Shown here in pieces: positions 1 through 8,923 of a DNA stretch of 64,000 nt. The DNA lies in assembly GCF_040947875.1 (NCBI RefSeq), contig NZ_JBFRXN010000003.1, positions 372,001 through 436,000 of the forward strand. The letters run 5' to 3'. Position numbers and translations under genes: made by a program. The notes under the pieces are model-generated. The model saw only the letters and a list, made by a program, of their open reading frames with translations, was not told the origin of the DNA and did no database searches. Position 1 is the first letter of the stretch; the number at the start of each line of letters is the position of its first letter. The stretch is from Pseudomonas sp. MYb118 (GTDB lineage: Bacteria; Pseudomonadota; Gammaproteobacteria; Pseudomonadales; Pseudomonadaceae).

Positions 1-877
1 CCTCAAGACGCTGGCGTGGCACCAGCAGGCGGGTGCCGGCGATGCACGCCTGGCCGTTGTTCATGAAGGCGGCCGCCACGGCCTGCGGGATGACCGTGGC
101 GAGGTCGGCGTCGTCGAGCACGATGCTTGCCGATTTGCCGGTCAGGCCCAGGCTCACACGCTTCATCGTGTCCACGGCTGCGCGGGCGATCAGCTTGCCG
201 GTCTGGGTCGAGCCGGTGAAGGAGATCTTCGCCACGTCGGCGCTGGTGCTCAATTCATCACCGACGTCCTCGCCACGTCCGAGCAGGATATTGAAGAACC
301 CGTCGGGCAGGCCGGCGGCGTGCAGCGCCTGGGCGGTCACTTCGGTTTGCCAGGGGCTCAGTTCGCTCGGCTTGATCACCGAGGCGCAACCGGCGCCCAG
401 GGCTGAGGCCAGTTTGTTGCAGATGGTGCCGGCGACGCTGTTCCACGGCACGATCAGCGCCGAGACACCAACTGGCACCTGGTGCACCACGCCGTCGCCC
501 AGGCGTTGGGTGAAGTCGTAGGTCGTGAGGATATCGGCGGTGCGGGCGAAGCACTGCGAGGCGTACTGGCTGACCCACTGCGCACGGGAAACCGGGCCGC
601 CGTATTCCTCGATGGAGACGTCGCGAATGTCATCGGCGCGGGCGAGCAGGGCGGCTTGCAGTGCCCTGAGCATGTCGATGCGTTCGGCTTTAGTGGTTTG
701 CCCGAGCGACGGTTGGGCACGCTTGGCTGCGGCGATGGCGGCCTTGGCGTCGTCGCGGTTGGCCAGGGTGGTCGTGCCGATGACCTGCTCGGTCGCCGGG
801 TTGATGCTGTGTATCAGCGTTTCCCCGTGTACGGGGACGAAACGGCCATTGATGTAAGCCTGGTTGAACTGGCGCAT
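1..877 (-). CDS. Aldehyde dehydrogenase family protein (3' end outside window)
   Basis: The first 292 codons are visible and the C-terminal part lies beyond the window start. The product resembles NAD(P)-dependent aldehyde dehydrogenases, which oxidise aldehydes to carboxylates. Visible landmarks are the Rossmann-side motif VPWNS near residue 144, FTGSTQTG near 220-227 (cofactor loop), and the nucleophile motif NNGQAC with Cys278. The general-base motif is odd: the usual ELGGK reads GLTGK at residues 244-248, so the conserved Glu is replaced by Gly. The ATG at 877 follows a GAGG-like ribosome site. It is divergent from the LysR gene at 986, its likely regulator. The family is certain; the substrate is unknown. 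Confidence 0.85.
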   Translation of the reverse strand, partial: MRQFNQAYINGRFVPVHGETLIHSINPATEQVIGTTTLANRDDAKAAIAAAKRAQPSLGQTTKAERIDMLRALQAALLARADDIRDVSIEEYGGPVSRAQWVSQYASQCFARTADILTTYDFTQRLGDGVVHQVPVGVSALIVPWNSVAGTICNKLASALGAGCASVIKPSELSPWQTEVTAQALHAAGLPDGFFNILLGRGEDVGDELSTSADVAKISFTGSTQTGKLIARAAVDTMKRVSLGLTGKSASIVLDDADLATVIPQAVAAAFMNNGQACIAGTRLLVPRQRLE

Positions 878-985
878 GACACGCTCCTCAAGATTAGCCC
901 GAAGGGGTTGAGTGCCAGTTTAGGGCTGAGCTATTGTCTGGACTATACAGGCAAAGCCGCATGAACCATTTGGAAAATCAGGACA

Positions 986-1882
986 ATGCACAAAAGCGGA
1001 CTCACCGATTTGCACGTGGTGCTGGCCGTGGCTAGGCGCCAGAGCTTTCGCGCCGCCGCCGTGGAACTGGAAATGTCCACCTCGGCGGTGAGCAGCGCGG
1101 TGGCAGGGCTGGAAGCGCGCCTGGGCTCGCGGTTGTTCCATCGCACCACCCGCAGCGTGGCGTTGACCGATGCCGGCCGCCAGTTCGTCGAGCAGATCGC
1201 CCCGGCGGTCAAGCAGATCGAAGAAGCCATGACCACGGTCAGTGACCAGCGCCTGGTACCGTCGGGCAGTTTGCGCATCAACAGTTCACTGGGGGCGGCG
1301 TTGATGGGCTGGCAGCCGTTCATGGCCGAGTTTTCCAGGCGCTATCCGCAGGTGACGCTGGACATCGTCACCGAAGGCGAGCTGGTGGACATCATCGCCG
1401 AGGGTTTCGATGCCGGGCTGCGGCCCGCACACCTGGTGCCCAAGGACATGATTCGCGTGCCGCTCACCGAGGCGGTGCCGATGGTCATCGTCGGTTCGGC
1501 AGACTACTTCGCCCAGCACACCCGGCCCAAGCGCATCAGCGACCTGACTAGCCACGCCTGCATCCGCGCCCGCCTGCCCAATGGCACGCCGTCGCCCTGG
1601 CAATTGAAGTCCAGGGGCAAGACGGTGACGGTGGATGTGCCGGGCACGCTGGTGCTGGATGCGCCGCTGATGATGCGCCAGGCGGCGCTGTCATCGCTGG
1701 GTTTGGCGCAACTGGCGCGCTGGTATGTGGCGGACGATCTCGACAGCGGCGCGTTGGTTGCCGTGCTCGAGGATTGCGCAATGCAAACGCCTGGGCTGTG
1801 CCTGTATTACTCAGGGCATCGCCATGTGCCGGCGGCGTTGCGGGCGTTTGTTGAGTTGATTCAGGAAATGCGGGGTAAATGA
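986..1882 (+). CDS. LysR-family transcriptional regulator
   Basis: The product has 298 residues, the usual LysR length. The N-terminal winged helix-turn-helix spans about residues 5-65 (RQSFRAAAVELEMSTSAVS, then LGSRLFHRTTRSVALTDAG), followed by a LysR substrate-binding domain from about residue 90. The subgroup with RTTRSVALTDAG often controls divergent oxidoreductase genes. It is transcribed away from the aldehyde dehydrogenase gene, with 108 bases between the two start codons, so control of that gene is a reasonable inference. The inducer is unknown. Confidence 0.88.
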   Translation: MHKSGLTDLHVVLAVARRQSFRAAAVELEMSTSAVSSAVAGLEARLGSRLFHRTTRSVALTDAGRQFVEQIAPAVKQIEEAMTTVSDQRLVPSGSLRINSSLGAALMGWQPFMAEFSRRYPQVTLDIVTEGELVDIIAEGFDAGLRPAHLVPKDMIRVPLTEAVPMVIVGSADYFAQHTRPKRISDLTSHACIRARLPNGTPSPWQLKSRGKTVTVDVPGTLVLDAPLMMRQAALSSLGLAQLARWYVADDLDSGALVAVLEDCAMQTPGLCLYYSGHRHVPAALRAFVELIQEMRGK

Positions 1883-1884
1883 CC

Positions 1885-2190
1885 TGCTGGAAGCCCGCGG
1901 TGTTTGGACTTCCATCGCGAGCAGGCTCGCTCCCACAGTGGGCGGCGGTGTGCCGAGATCTTGCGGTGCACACAAAACCCTGTGGGAGCGGGCTTGCTCG
2001 CGAAGGTTGTTAACGATGACGCGGGCTGTCTGGATGTCCGCGGTGCCTGGGCCATCATTCGCGAGCAAGCCCGCTCCCACAGGGGAATGCGGTGTGCCGA
2101 GATGTTGCGGTGCACACATAACTCTGTGGGAGCGAGCCTGCTCGCGATGGTCGTCAACGATGACATGGGCTATCTGAACACCCGCCCAGA
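1885..2190. repeat. REP/REPIN cluster A (four REP palindromes)
   Basis: Four REP palindromes alternate in orientation at about 1913, 1980, 2057 and 2124. They are joined by the conserved REPIN spacer (GTTAACGATGACG, then CTGTCTGGATG and CGCGGTGCCTGGGC). A second linker, GCGGTGTGCCGAGAT, then GCGGTGCACAC, recurs about 143 bases apart, so the array looks tandemly amplified. Both outer REPINs are incomplete: the left one begins inside its spacer and the right one runs into the receptor gene end at 2195. Confidence 0.9.
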
Positions 2191-2194
2191 AGGA

Positions 2195-4678
2195 TCAGAA
2201 ATCGTACCGCGTGCTGAGCATCACGTTCCGTGGATCGCCGTAGTAGCCACTGTAGAACGTAGTATCCAGCGCGCTCAGGTATTTCTTGTCGAACACGTTG
2301 TTGACGTTGAGCGTGGCCGAAAGCTGGTCGGTCAGTTGATAGCGGGCCATCAGGTCGAAGACCGCGTAATCGTCCTGTTTGGCCTTGACCGTGCCCGGCA
2401 GCCCGGCCGGGGTGGCGGTGAAGTGGATGCCGCTTTGCCAGTTCATGCCACCGCCCACGGTCAGGCGATTGAGTTCGCCGGGCAGGCGGTAGGTGTTCCA
2501 CAGTTTGACCGTGGTGGCCGGGCTGACGGTGTTGACCCGTTCGCCATCGGCGTCCTTGGTGATGCTGTGGTTGTAGCTGGCGCTGAGATTCCAGTCGGGC
2601 AGCACTTCACCGTTGAGCTCCATCTCGAAGCCCTTGGTCGTCGCCCCGTTCACCGCGCGGTAGGCGGCTGTGGTGGTGCCGGGGATCACTTGGCCGGGGT
2701 CGACTTCGGCGAGGTTGTCCTGCTTGATCACGAACGCCGCGACGCTGGTGTTCAGGCGCCCACCCAAATATTCGCTCTTGATACCGACTTCGTAGTTGTC
2801 GCCTTCGCGGGGTTTCAACGTCGCTCCATCGCGGTCGCGCACGCTCTGCGGCTTGAAGATGTTGGTGTAGCTGGCATACACCGAGTGGACGTCATTGAGG
2901 TCGTAGACCACGCCGGCATAGGGCGTGACGACCCCGGTTTCCTTGTACGTGGTGACGCGGTTCAGCGCCGGGGTGACCACGTAGCTCAGGTCGTAGGTGT
3001 AGTCGTAGTCGCTGGCCCGTGCGCCGAGGATCACCGAAAGATCATCGGTGGGGCGCAGGCGGGTGGCGAAGTAGGTGCCGCGCTGGTAGATGGTGGTGTC
3101 GCCGTCGTACAGCTTGCCCAGCGAAGTGTTGGCGCCGGCGGTGTAGTTGTCCCAGGTGTAGATGTTGACCGCACGGCCTTCGACGGCGGTGCCGCGTAGC
3201 GGGCTGTGGCGGTTTTCGTACTTGGAATAGTTGTAGCCGACGATCGCCTCGTGACGGCGGCCGAACAGTTCGAACGGGCCCTGTGCCTGCACATCGACGC
3301 CGGTCTGTTTCTGCCAGGTGCTGCCGGCGCCGCCATACAGACGAACCCCTGCGCCGGTGGTCTTGTCGGGGAAGCCCCAGCTGGCGGTGGCCAGTTCGTA
3401 GTCGCTGCGGTCGATGTACATCTGGTTCAGCGAGGCCTTCAACGTCCAGTCATGGGCGAGTTTCTGTTCCAGGCTGACGAAACTGTTGAGGGTGTTCTGC
3501 TCGTTGGAACTCCAGCGTGCCGCGCTGTTAGTGGAACGCGAGAAATCGGTCTGCTGGCCATTGCTGTAGAACAACGGGAAGGCCACGGAGGAGGAGGCCT
3601 CGGGTTTGTTCTTCTGATAATCAGCGCCGACGGTCAGCAGGGTGCTGTCGCTCAGGTCAGCCTCGAGAATGCCGTAGTAGACCTCGCGCTCCTGATGATA
3701 GTGATCCATGAAACTGTCGTTCTGCTGATAGGCGATCACCGTGCGCCCGCGAACATTGCCGGTGGGCGTCAACGGACCGGACAGGTCAACCTCGCCACGG
3801 TACTTGTTCCACGAGCCCAGCCCGCCGCTGATGTGGCCCTGGAACTGTTCGGTGGGGCGCTTGCGCACCATGTTGATGGTGGCCGAGGGGTCGCCTGTAC
3901 CGGTCATCAAGCCGGTGGCGCCGCGCAGTACTTCGACACGGTCATAGATCGCCATGTCGGCCAGGCTCTGTGCCGAGACCTGGCTGACGATGTCCAGCGT
4001 GGTGGGAATGCCGTCGAACTGGAAGTTGTCGACCGAGTAGCCACGCGAGTAGATGTTGAAGCGCTCGCTGCCCAGGTTCTGCACCGTGATGCCGGGTGTC
4101 TGTTCGAGCACTTCGGGAAGGCTGGCGAGGTTCTGGTCGTCCATGCGCTGGCGGGTCATGACACTGACCGACTGCGGCGTTTCACGCAGCGGCAGGTTCA
4201 TTTTCGTCGCGGTGTTGGTGCTGCCGGTGGTGTACGAACCGGTGCCCTCGGTGGTGGTGCCGAGCGCCGCGCCGTTGATGTTGGTGGCACCCAGTTCAAG
4301 CACGTCATCGCTGCCCCGTGGTGCCAGCAGGTAGTCGCCGGACGCGCTCTGCATCACCTTCAAGCCGCTGCCGTCGAGGATTTTCGCGAACCCCTGTTCC
4401 AGCGTGTAGCTGCCCTGCAACCCCTGGCTCTGCTTGCCGCTGGTGAGGCCGGCCTCGAAGGACAGCACCACGCCGGACTCGTTGGCGAAGCGGCCAATGA
4501 CCGTGCCCAGCGGACCTGGCTGGATGGCGTACTGACGCACGACGGATTGCGCCAGGGCCTGGCTGCTGGAACTCAGCAGCGGTTGGACAAGGCCGACTTG
4601 CAACGCCAGGGTCGTGCCGAGAATGGCCATGGCCAGCGGTTTGCGCGAATGGGGCAGGGAGCGGGAGGGGCGACGCAT
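2195..4678 (-). CDS. TonB-dependent siderophore receptor with signalling domain
   Basis: This 827-residue outer-membrane receptor is of the FpvA/FoxA/FecA type. A signal peptide ends near ALA43. Residues about 48-122 form an STN signalling domain, which contacts a FecR-type anti-sigma factor. The plug begins around residue 163 (LRETPQSVSVMTRQRMDDQ), and a beta barrel ends in a terminal Phe, as porins and receptors do. The ATG at 4678 is preceded by AAGGAGT, which makes it a better start than the in-frame codons upstream. It lies 107 bases downstream of fecR, giving the usual sigma/anti-sigma/receptor order. The ligand (probably a ferric siderophore, perhaps from another species) cannot be read from the sequence. 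Confidence 0.93.
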   Translation of the reverse strand: MRRPSRSLPHSRKPLAMAILGTTLALQVGLVQPLLSSSSQALAQSVVRQYAIQPGPLGTVIGRFANESGVVLSFEAGLTSGKQSQGLQGSYTLEQGFAKILDGSGLKVMQSASGDYLLAPRGSDDVLELGATNINGAALGTTTEGTGSYTTGSTNTATKMNLPLRETPQSVSVMTRQRMDDQNLASLPEVLEQTPGITVQNLGSERFNIYSRGYSVDNFQFDGIPTTLDIVSQVSAQSLADMAIYDRVEVLRGATGLMTGTGDPSATINMVRKRPTEQFQGHISGGLGSWNKYRGEVDLSGPLTPTGNVRGRTVIAYQQNDSFMDHYHQEREVYYGILEADLSDSTLLTVGADYQKNKPEASSSVAFPLFYSNGQQTDFSRSTNSAARWSSNEQNTLNSFVSLEQKLAHDWTLKASLNQMYIDRSDYELATASWGFPDKTTGAGVRLYGGAGSTWQKQTGVDVQAQGPFELFGRRHEAIVGYNYSKYENRHSPLRGTAVEGRAVNIYTWDNYTAGANTSLGKLYDGDTTIYQRGTYFATRLRPTDDLSVILGARASDYDYTYDLSYVVTPALNRVTTYKETGVVTPYAGVVYDLNDVHSVYASYTNIFKPQSVRDRDGATLKPREGDNYEVGIKSEYLGGRLNTSVAAFVIKQDNLAEVDPGQVIPGTTTAAYRAVNGATTKGFEMELNGEVLPDWNLSASYNHSITKDADGERVNTVSPATTVKLWNTYRLPGELNRLTVGGGMNWQSGIHFTATPAGLPGTVKAKQDDYAVFDLMARYQLTDQLSATLNVNNVFDKKYLSALDTTFYSGYYGDPRNVMLSTRYDF

Positions 4679-4748
4679 GAAGACTCCTTCGAATGCAATG
4701 AGGCTGTTTGCAGAAGGAGTCGCGTGAGCAGCTGCAAATCGACAACGG

Positions 4749-4766
4749 TAATGAGAATATTTTTCG
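4749..4766. promoter_or_regulatory. Fur-box-like AT-rich site upstream of the receptor
   Basis: The sequence TAATGAGAATATTTTTCG lies in the 107-base gap between fecR and the receptor gene. It resembles half of a Fur box (GATAATGATAATCATTATC class). Control by Fur and by the adjacent ECF sigma factor is expected for this gene order; the site itself is only a resemblance. Confidence 0.3.
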
Positions 4767-4785
4767 AAAAGGTGTTCCCGACCCA

Positions 4786-5724
4786 TCAGGCGCGTGGTTT
4801 GACCGTGATCCAGTAGCGTGTCCGCGACTGAATCTGTACGGGAAGTGCCTGGCTGATCGCCGCCAGCGCACGGTCGGTGTCGTCCAGCGGGAACGCCCCG
4901 GACAGACGCAAGCCGGCAACCTCTGGCGAGCATTGGATGAAGCCCGGTCGGTAGCGTTGCAATTCACTCAGCGCGTGGTCCAGGCGCCAGTCGTCGATCA
5001 CCAGGCGGCCATTGCGCCAGGCGTCCTGATCGGGGCCGAGCGGTTGTGGTGTCAGAGGACCATCGCTGAAGTCCAGGCGGTTGCCGGCCTGCACCACAAG
5101 CTCATCGCCAGCGGACCGGTTGCGTACCGCGACGGCGTGCTCGAAGACGTTGAGTTCGGTATGGGCGTCGTACTGCCTGACGCTGAAGCGAGTACCCAGT
5201 GCACGCATCTCGCCCTGGGCGCTGCGCACCTTGAGCGGGCGTGGGTCCTTGGCGGTCTGCACCCAGATTTCCCCGGCACGCAGGATGATCAGGCGCTGGC
5301 CGGCGTCGTAGCGGATGTCCACGGCGCTGGCGGTGTTGAGGGTGATCAGGGTGCCGTCGTCGAGGTTCAGACTGCGGCGTTCGCCTGTGCGGGTGCGCAG
5401 GTCGGCCATCCACACCGGCGCCTCCCGGTAGCCGGACCACGCCAGCCCACAGGCGCCGGCCCCGAGCACCAGGCCCTTGAGCAGCGTGCGCCGGTCCAGG
5501 CGCGGTTCGCCGGTCAGCAGCGCCTGGCGAGCCAGTGGGCCGGACAGACCCTGGAGTTCGGCCTGGAACATTTCCAGGCGCTGCCAGGCCCATTGGTGCA
5601 GGGCGTCCTGTTGATGCCAGGCCTGCCATTGCCCACGCGTGCTTTCACAGCCTGGCGCGGCGCCCAGGCGGGCGTGCCACTGTGCGGCGTCGCGCAGGGC
5701 CGAACGTTGCCCGGCGGCGTTCAT
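4786..5724 (-). CDS. FecR-family anti-sigma factor
   Basis: The product has 312 residues. The cytoplasmic N-terminus (about 1-80) is the part that binds the sigma factor. A single membrane segment follows at about 83-97 (KGLVLGAGACGLAW), then the periplasmic FecR domain (DLRTRTGERRSLNLDDG and VRSAQGEMRALGTRFSV). Its ATG overlaps the sigma-factor stop by four bases, so the two are co-translated. It should pass the signal from the STN domain of the downstream receptor to the sigma factor when a ferric siderophore binds. Confidence 0.92.
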   Translation of the reverse strand: MNAAGQRSALRDAAQWHARLGAAPGCESTRGQWQAWHQQDALHQWAWQRLEMFQAELQGLSGPLARQALLTGEPRLDRRTLLKGLVLGAGACGLAWSGYREAPVWMADLRTRTGERRSLNLDDGTLITLNTASAVDIRYDAGQRLIILRAGEIWVQTAKDPRPLKVRSAQGEMRALGTRFSVRQYDAHTELNVFEHAVAVRNRSAGDELVVQAGNRLDFSDGPLTPQPLGPDQDAWRNGRLVIDDWRLDHALSELQRYRPGFIQCSPEVAGLRLSGAFPLDDTDRALAAISQALPVQIQSRTRYWITVKPRA

Positions 5725-6245
5725 GCCTGCGCGTCCAGGGCGAACAACAGGCAGTGCTCAGTCGCCTTGGCCACGTACTTGGTCACCGAACTGACCGATA
5801 CCCCGAGGCGCTCGGCGATCTCGATGTAGCCCATGCCGTCGAGCTGCGCGAACAGGAATGCCTGGCGCACCTTGTAGCCGAGCCCGTCGAGCATGGCATC
5901 GAGTTGCAGCAGGGTTTCCAGCATCAGCAGTTGCTGCTCGGGGGAGCAGGCGAGCAATTCCGGCTCCTGGGCCAGCGCGTCGAGGTAGGCCTGTTCGACA
6001 CTGCGCCGGCGCAGGTGGTCGATCATCACGCGCTTGGCCACGGTGGCGAGGAAATGTCGCGGTTCACGCAGGGGATGGGCGAGGGTGCCGGACAGAAGAC
6101 GGACGAAGGTGTCGTGGGAAATGTCCGCAGCCTTGTCCCGGTCGGCCAGCCGCTTGCGCAACCAGCCGGTGAGCCAACCGCAGTGATCGCGGTAGAGGCT
6201 GTCCACCTGCTGATGCAACGGCGAAGGCGGCAGAATGGCGGACAT
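5721..6245 (-). CDS. FecI-type ECF RNA polymerase sigma factor
   Basis: The product has 174 residues, normal for iron-starvation ECF sigma factors. Region 2 spans about 15-80 (DRDKAADISHDTFVRLL, then PRHFLATVAKRVMIDHLRRR) and region 4 about 105-165 (LLQLDAMLDGLGYKVRQAF, YIEIAERLGVSVSSVTKYV). I chose ATG 6245 (MSAILPP), preceded by AGGGAG, over the upstream in-frame codon at 6290, which would overlap the putative Fur site. With the overlapping fecR and the downstream receptor it forms a complete cell-surface signalling set. Confidence 0.92.
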   Translation of the reverse strand: MSAILPPSPLHQQVDSLYRDHCGWLTGWLRKRLADRDKAADISHDTFVRLLSGTLAHPLREPRHFLATVAKRVMIDHLRRRSVEQAYLDALAQEPELLACSPEQQLLMLETLLQLDAMLDGLGYKVRQAFLFAQLDGMGYIEIAERLGVSVSSVTKYVAKATEHCLLFALDAQA

Positions 6246-6272
6246 CACGGACTCCCTGTCGGCTTGTTTGAG

Positions 6273-6291
6273 GATAAGAATTAATCGCAAT
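6273..6291. promoter_or_regulatory. Putative Fur box upstream of fecI-like gene
   Basis: GATAAGAATTAATCGCAAT lies 28 bases upstream of the sigma-factor start. Its first half matches the Fur consensus GATAATGAT well and its second half only partly. Iron-responsive repression of fecI/fecR genes is standard in pseudomonads, so the position adds support. Confidence 0.45.
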
Positions 6292-6323
6292 TGTATTCAG
6301 CGGCGGGCCATTTGGGAATAGCC

Positions 6324-6830
6324 CCCTGTAGGAGCGGGCTTGCCCGCGATGGTCGTTAACGATGAGGCGAGGTGCCTGGATGCCCGTGGTGCCTGGGCCA
6401 CCATCGCGAGCAGGCTCGCTCCCACAGTAGACCGCGATCCCCTGTGGGAGCGGGCTTGCTCGCGATGGTCGTTAACGATGACGTAGACGGTCTGGATGCC
6501 CGCGGTGCCTGGGCTTGCATCGCGAGCAAGCTCGCTCCTACAGGGATTGCGGCATGCCGAAATTTTGCGGTGTGCGAGCAACACTGTGGGAGCGAGCCTG
6601 CTCGCGATGGTCGTTAACGATGACGTGGGCTGTCTGGATGCCCGCGGTGTCTGGGCTTGCATCGCGAGCAAGCTCGCTCCTACAGGGATTGCGGCATGCC
6701 GAGATTTCGCGGTGCACACCTAACCCTGTGGGAGCGGGCTTGCCCGCGATGGTTGTTAACGATGACGTAGACGGTCTGGACGCCCGCGGTGTCTGGGGTT
6801 CCATCGCGAGCAAGCCCGCTCCCACAGATG
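6324..6830. repeat. REPIN cluster B (eight REP palindromes)
   Basis: Eight REPs in alternating orientation form four REPINs, at about 6325, 6400, 6440, 6517, 6582, 6659, 6724 and 6800. Spacers share GTCGTTAACGATGACG and CTGGATGCCCGCGGTG. The three central units start CTGTGGGAGCG at about 6441, 6583 and 6725, a period of 142 bases including the linker GGGATTGCGGCATGCCGA, which indicates tandem duplication of a whole REPIN plus its flank. No gene is seen in this stretch. Confidence 0.92.
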
Positions 6831-6964
6831 ACCGCAAATCATGGACCAATCACGCACCCCACGGCCCAATTGCGCAGCCATTTCCCGACTGAACAAAACT
6901 GTCATATTCGCGATCACTTCAATGCACATAGTCAGCGGCCCAACGCTTAATAAGAGGCTGCACC

Positions 6965-8884
6965 GTGTTTCAACGTCTTGTGTGTTCGCTGTCCGTCCTG
7001 AGCCTGTCCATCGCCGCTGCCCACGCGGCCGATTCCGTCGAGCTCGATACGCCGATCCTGCAAAGCATCGACAACTTCCGCGATATCGCCGGCACTACCA
7101 ACGCGTATTCCACGGCCCATGACGGCACGATGCGCAGCGGCGTGTTCTACCGTTCCAACGCGATCACGCCGTCGGCGGCGGACCTGGCCACGCTCAACAG
7201 CCTGGGCATTGCTGCGATCTACGACCTGCGCACCGCCAGTGAAATCGCCGCCGCTCCCGACACCATGCTCACCGGCGCCACCTGGCAAAACATCGACATC
7301 ATCGGCAGCACCAGTTCCGGGGCGAACATCAGCAACCTGTCGCTGACCAGCGCCGCCGACGCCATTGCCATGATGGAGCAGACCAACCGCGCCTTTGTCA
7401 GCGACGCCGGCATGCGCAGCCAGTTCGGCCTGCTGTTCAATGAGCTGGCGAGCGTGGACGGCGCGCAGCTGTTCCACTGCACTGCCGGCAAGGACCGCAC
7501 CGGCTGGACCGCCGCCGTGTTGCTGAGCATCGCTGGCGTGGACAGCGCCACCATCATGGAAAACTACCTGGCGACCAACGACTACACGGCCGCGCGGGTG
7601 GCCGCCACCCTGCAGGCGATGCCCGCGTCGATGGCCGCCATCTATGCGCCGCTGCTGGGCGTCCAGGCTAGCTACCTGCAAGCCGGTCTCGATGAGATCA
7701 CCGCCGAGTACGGCAGCATGGATAACTACCTCAAGCAGGGTCTGGGCCTGTCGCAAGCGACCATCTACGTGCTGCGCGGCAAGATGGTCGAGTACAACAG
7801 CCTGCCGGGCCAGGCCGGGCTGATCGGCAACGCCGCTGCCGGTGCGCAGTTGCTGCAACAACTACAGAACACCCGCCTGTCGGGTACCTACAGCGCCTAC
7901 AACTACTACCTGCAATCGGCCGTCGACGCCGGCACCCTGGGCGGTGTCGAATCGCAAGTCGGCGGCCAGGTCCACGCGGACGCCGCCAGCTACCTGCTGC
8001 GTCAGAACGCGATGATCGAACAGGCCGCCGCGCCGTTCGCCAGCGGCACCGACCTGAACGTCGGCCAATACCGCCTGTGGACCACCGCGCTCGCCAGTTA
8101 TCTGGGCACCGACGGCTCGGCCCACGCGCAAAGCAGCAACGAACACAGCCAGGGCCTGATGATCGGCATCACCCAGCGCTTCTCCGAGCAGCTCAGCGCT
8201 CGCGGTGGCTTTGGTTACAGCAAGGGCAGCGTCGGCGGCGCAGGGGGCGAAGCCGACACCGACTTCACCTTTTTCAACGGCGGTGCCCGCTACGGCTTCA
8301 CCAGCCTGGAGCGCGGGCTGTTTGTCGACGCCAATGCCAGCGTTGGCTACGTGGACTACGACAGCAAGCGCGAACTCGGTGGCGGCCTCGGCACCGCCAA
8401 GGGCGACACCGATGGCAACCTGACCGGTGCGACTTTGGCGCTGGGCTATCGCGCACCGGTCGATGGCATGATCCTCGAGCCGAGCCTTGGCGTGCGGGTC
8501 AGCCACCTTGATCTCAAGGGCTACACGGAGAAGGGCAGCGAACTGGCCCTGGATGTGGACGACAACCAGCAAACCCGGCGCAGCGCCGTGGCTAACCTGG
8601 ACGTGGCCTTCGCGCCTGTGGCCATGGGCGCCTGGCAACTGGTCCCCGGCGTGCAGGCCGGCTACGAGCGCACCCTGGGTGATAATCAGGTCGACAGCGA
8701 AGGACACCTGCTGGGCCTGGACATCGAGCAACGCGCGGCTTTCGATAATCGCGACCAGTTCTACGCCGGTGCCAACCTCAAGGCCAGCCTCGGCGCCCTG
8801 ACCGTGGGTGCGCAAGTCGGCGCCAGCGGTGGGGGCGACAGCCACGGTTTCAACGGTGGGCTCAAGGCCAGTTACGCGTTCTAA
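6965..8884 (+). CDS. Tyrosine/dual-specificity phosphatase fused to an autotransporter barrel
   Basis: The product has 639 residues and starts at GTG 6965 behind AAGAGG. A signal peptide ends about AHA22. Residues 35-260 match the Tyr/Ser phosphatase family with the P-loop HCTAGKDRTG (Cys172, Arg178; CX5R) and the early motif DNFRDIAGT. From about residue 370 to the end the sequence has the alternating, Gly-rich pattern of an autotransporter beta domain (GGFGYSKGSVGG, ANASVGYVDYD) and ends in YAF. The likely role is a phosphatase displayed on, or released from, the cell surface. It stands alone, flanked by a REPIN array and a terminator. The substrate is unknown: phosphotyrosine, phosphoserine or phosphoinositide are all possible. 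Confidence 0.85.
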   Translation: MFQRLVCSLSVLSLSIAAAHAADSVELDTPILQSIDNFRDIAGTTNAYSTAHDGTMRSGVFYRSNAITPSAADLATLNSLGIAAIYDLRTASEIAAAPDTMLTGATWQNIDIIGSTSSGANISNLSLTSAADAIAMMEQTNRAFVSDAGMRSQFGLLFNELASVDGAQLFHCTAGKDRTGWTAAVLLSIAGVDSATIMENYLATNDYTAARVAATLQAMPASMAAIYAPLLGVQASYLQAGLDEITAEYGSMDNYLKQGLGLSQATIYVLRGKMVEYNSLPGQAGLIGNAAAGAQLLQQLQNTRLSGTYSAYNYYLQSAVDAGTLGGVESQVGGQVHADAASYLLRQNAMIEQAAAPFASGTDLNVGQYRLWTTALASYLGTDGSAHAQSSNEHSQGLMIGITQRFSEQLSARGGFGYSKGSVGGAGGEADTDFTFFNGGARYGFTSLERGLFVDANASVGYVDYDSKRELGGGLGTAKGDTDGNLTGATLALGYRAPVDGMILEPSLGVRVSHLDLKGYTEKGSELALDVDDNQQTRRSAVANLDVAFAPVAMGAWQLVPGVQAGYERTLGDNQVDSEGHLLGLDIEQRAAFDNRDQFYAGANLKASLGALTVGAQVGASGGGDSHGFNGGLKASYAF

Positions 8885-8896
8885 GTCAAACAGGAT

Positions 8897-8920
8897 ACCG
8901 GCCACCGAATGGTGGCCGGT
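8897..8920. terminator. Hairpin between convergent genes
   Basis: A perfect 10-bp stem (ACCGGCCACC / GGTGGCCGGT) with a GAAT loop follows the autotransporter stop and lies just before the end of the convergent AraC gene. The T-run is poor, so it may be a weak or bidirectional terminator. Confidence 0.65.
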
Positions 8921-8923
8921 TCG

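Noticed and set aside
1904..3199. Plus-strand frame of 431 codons across REP cluster A and the receptor gene
   Set aside because: It translates REP palindromes and the antisense of a TonB receptor; composition is typical of GC-rich antisense frames.
6324..6830. Small protein genes inside REP clusters
   Set aside because: Short frames arise from repeated REP sequence in all frames and recur with the same residues in every cluster, with no ribosome site.
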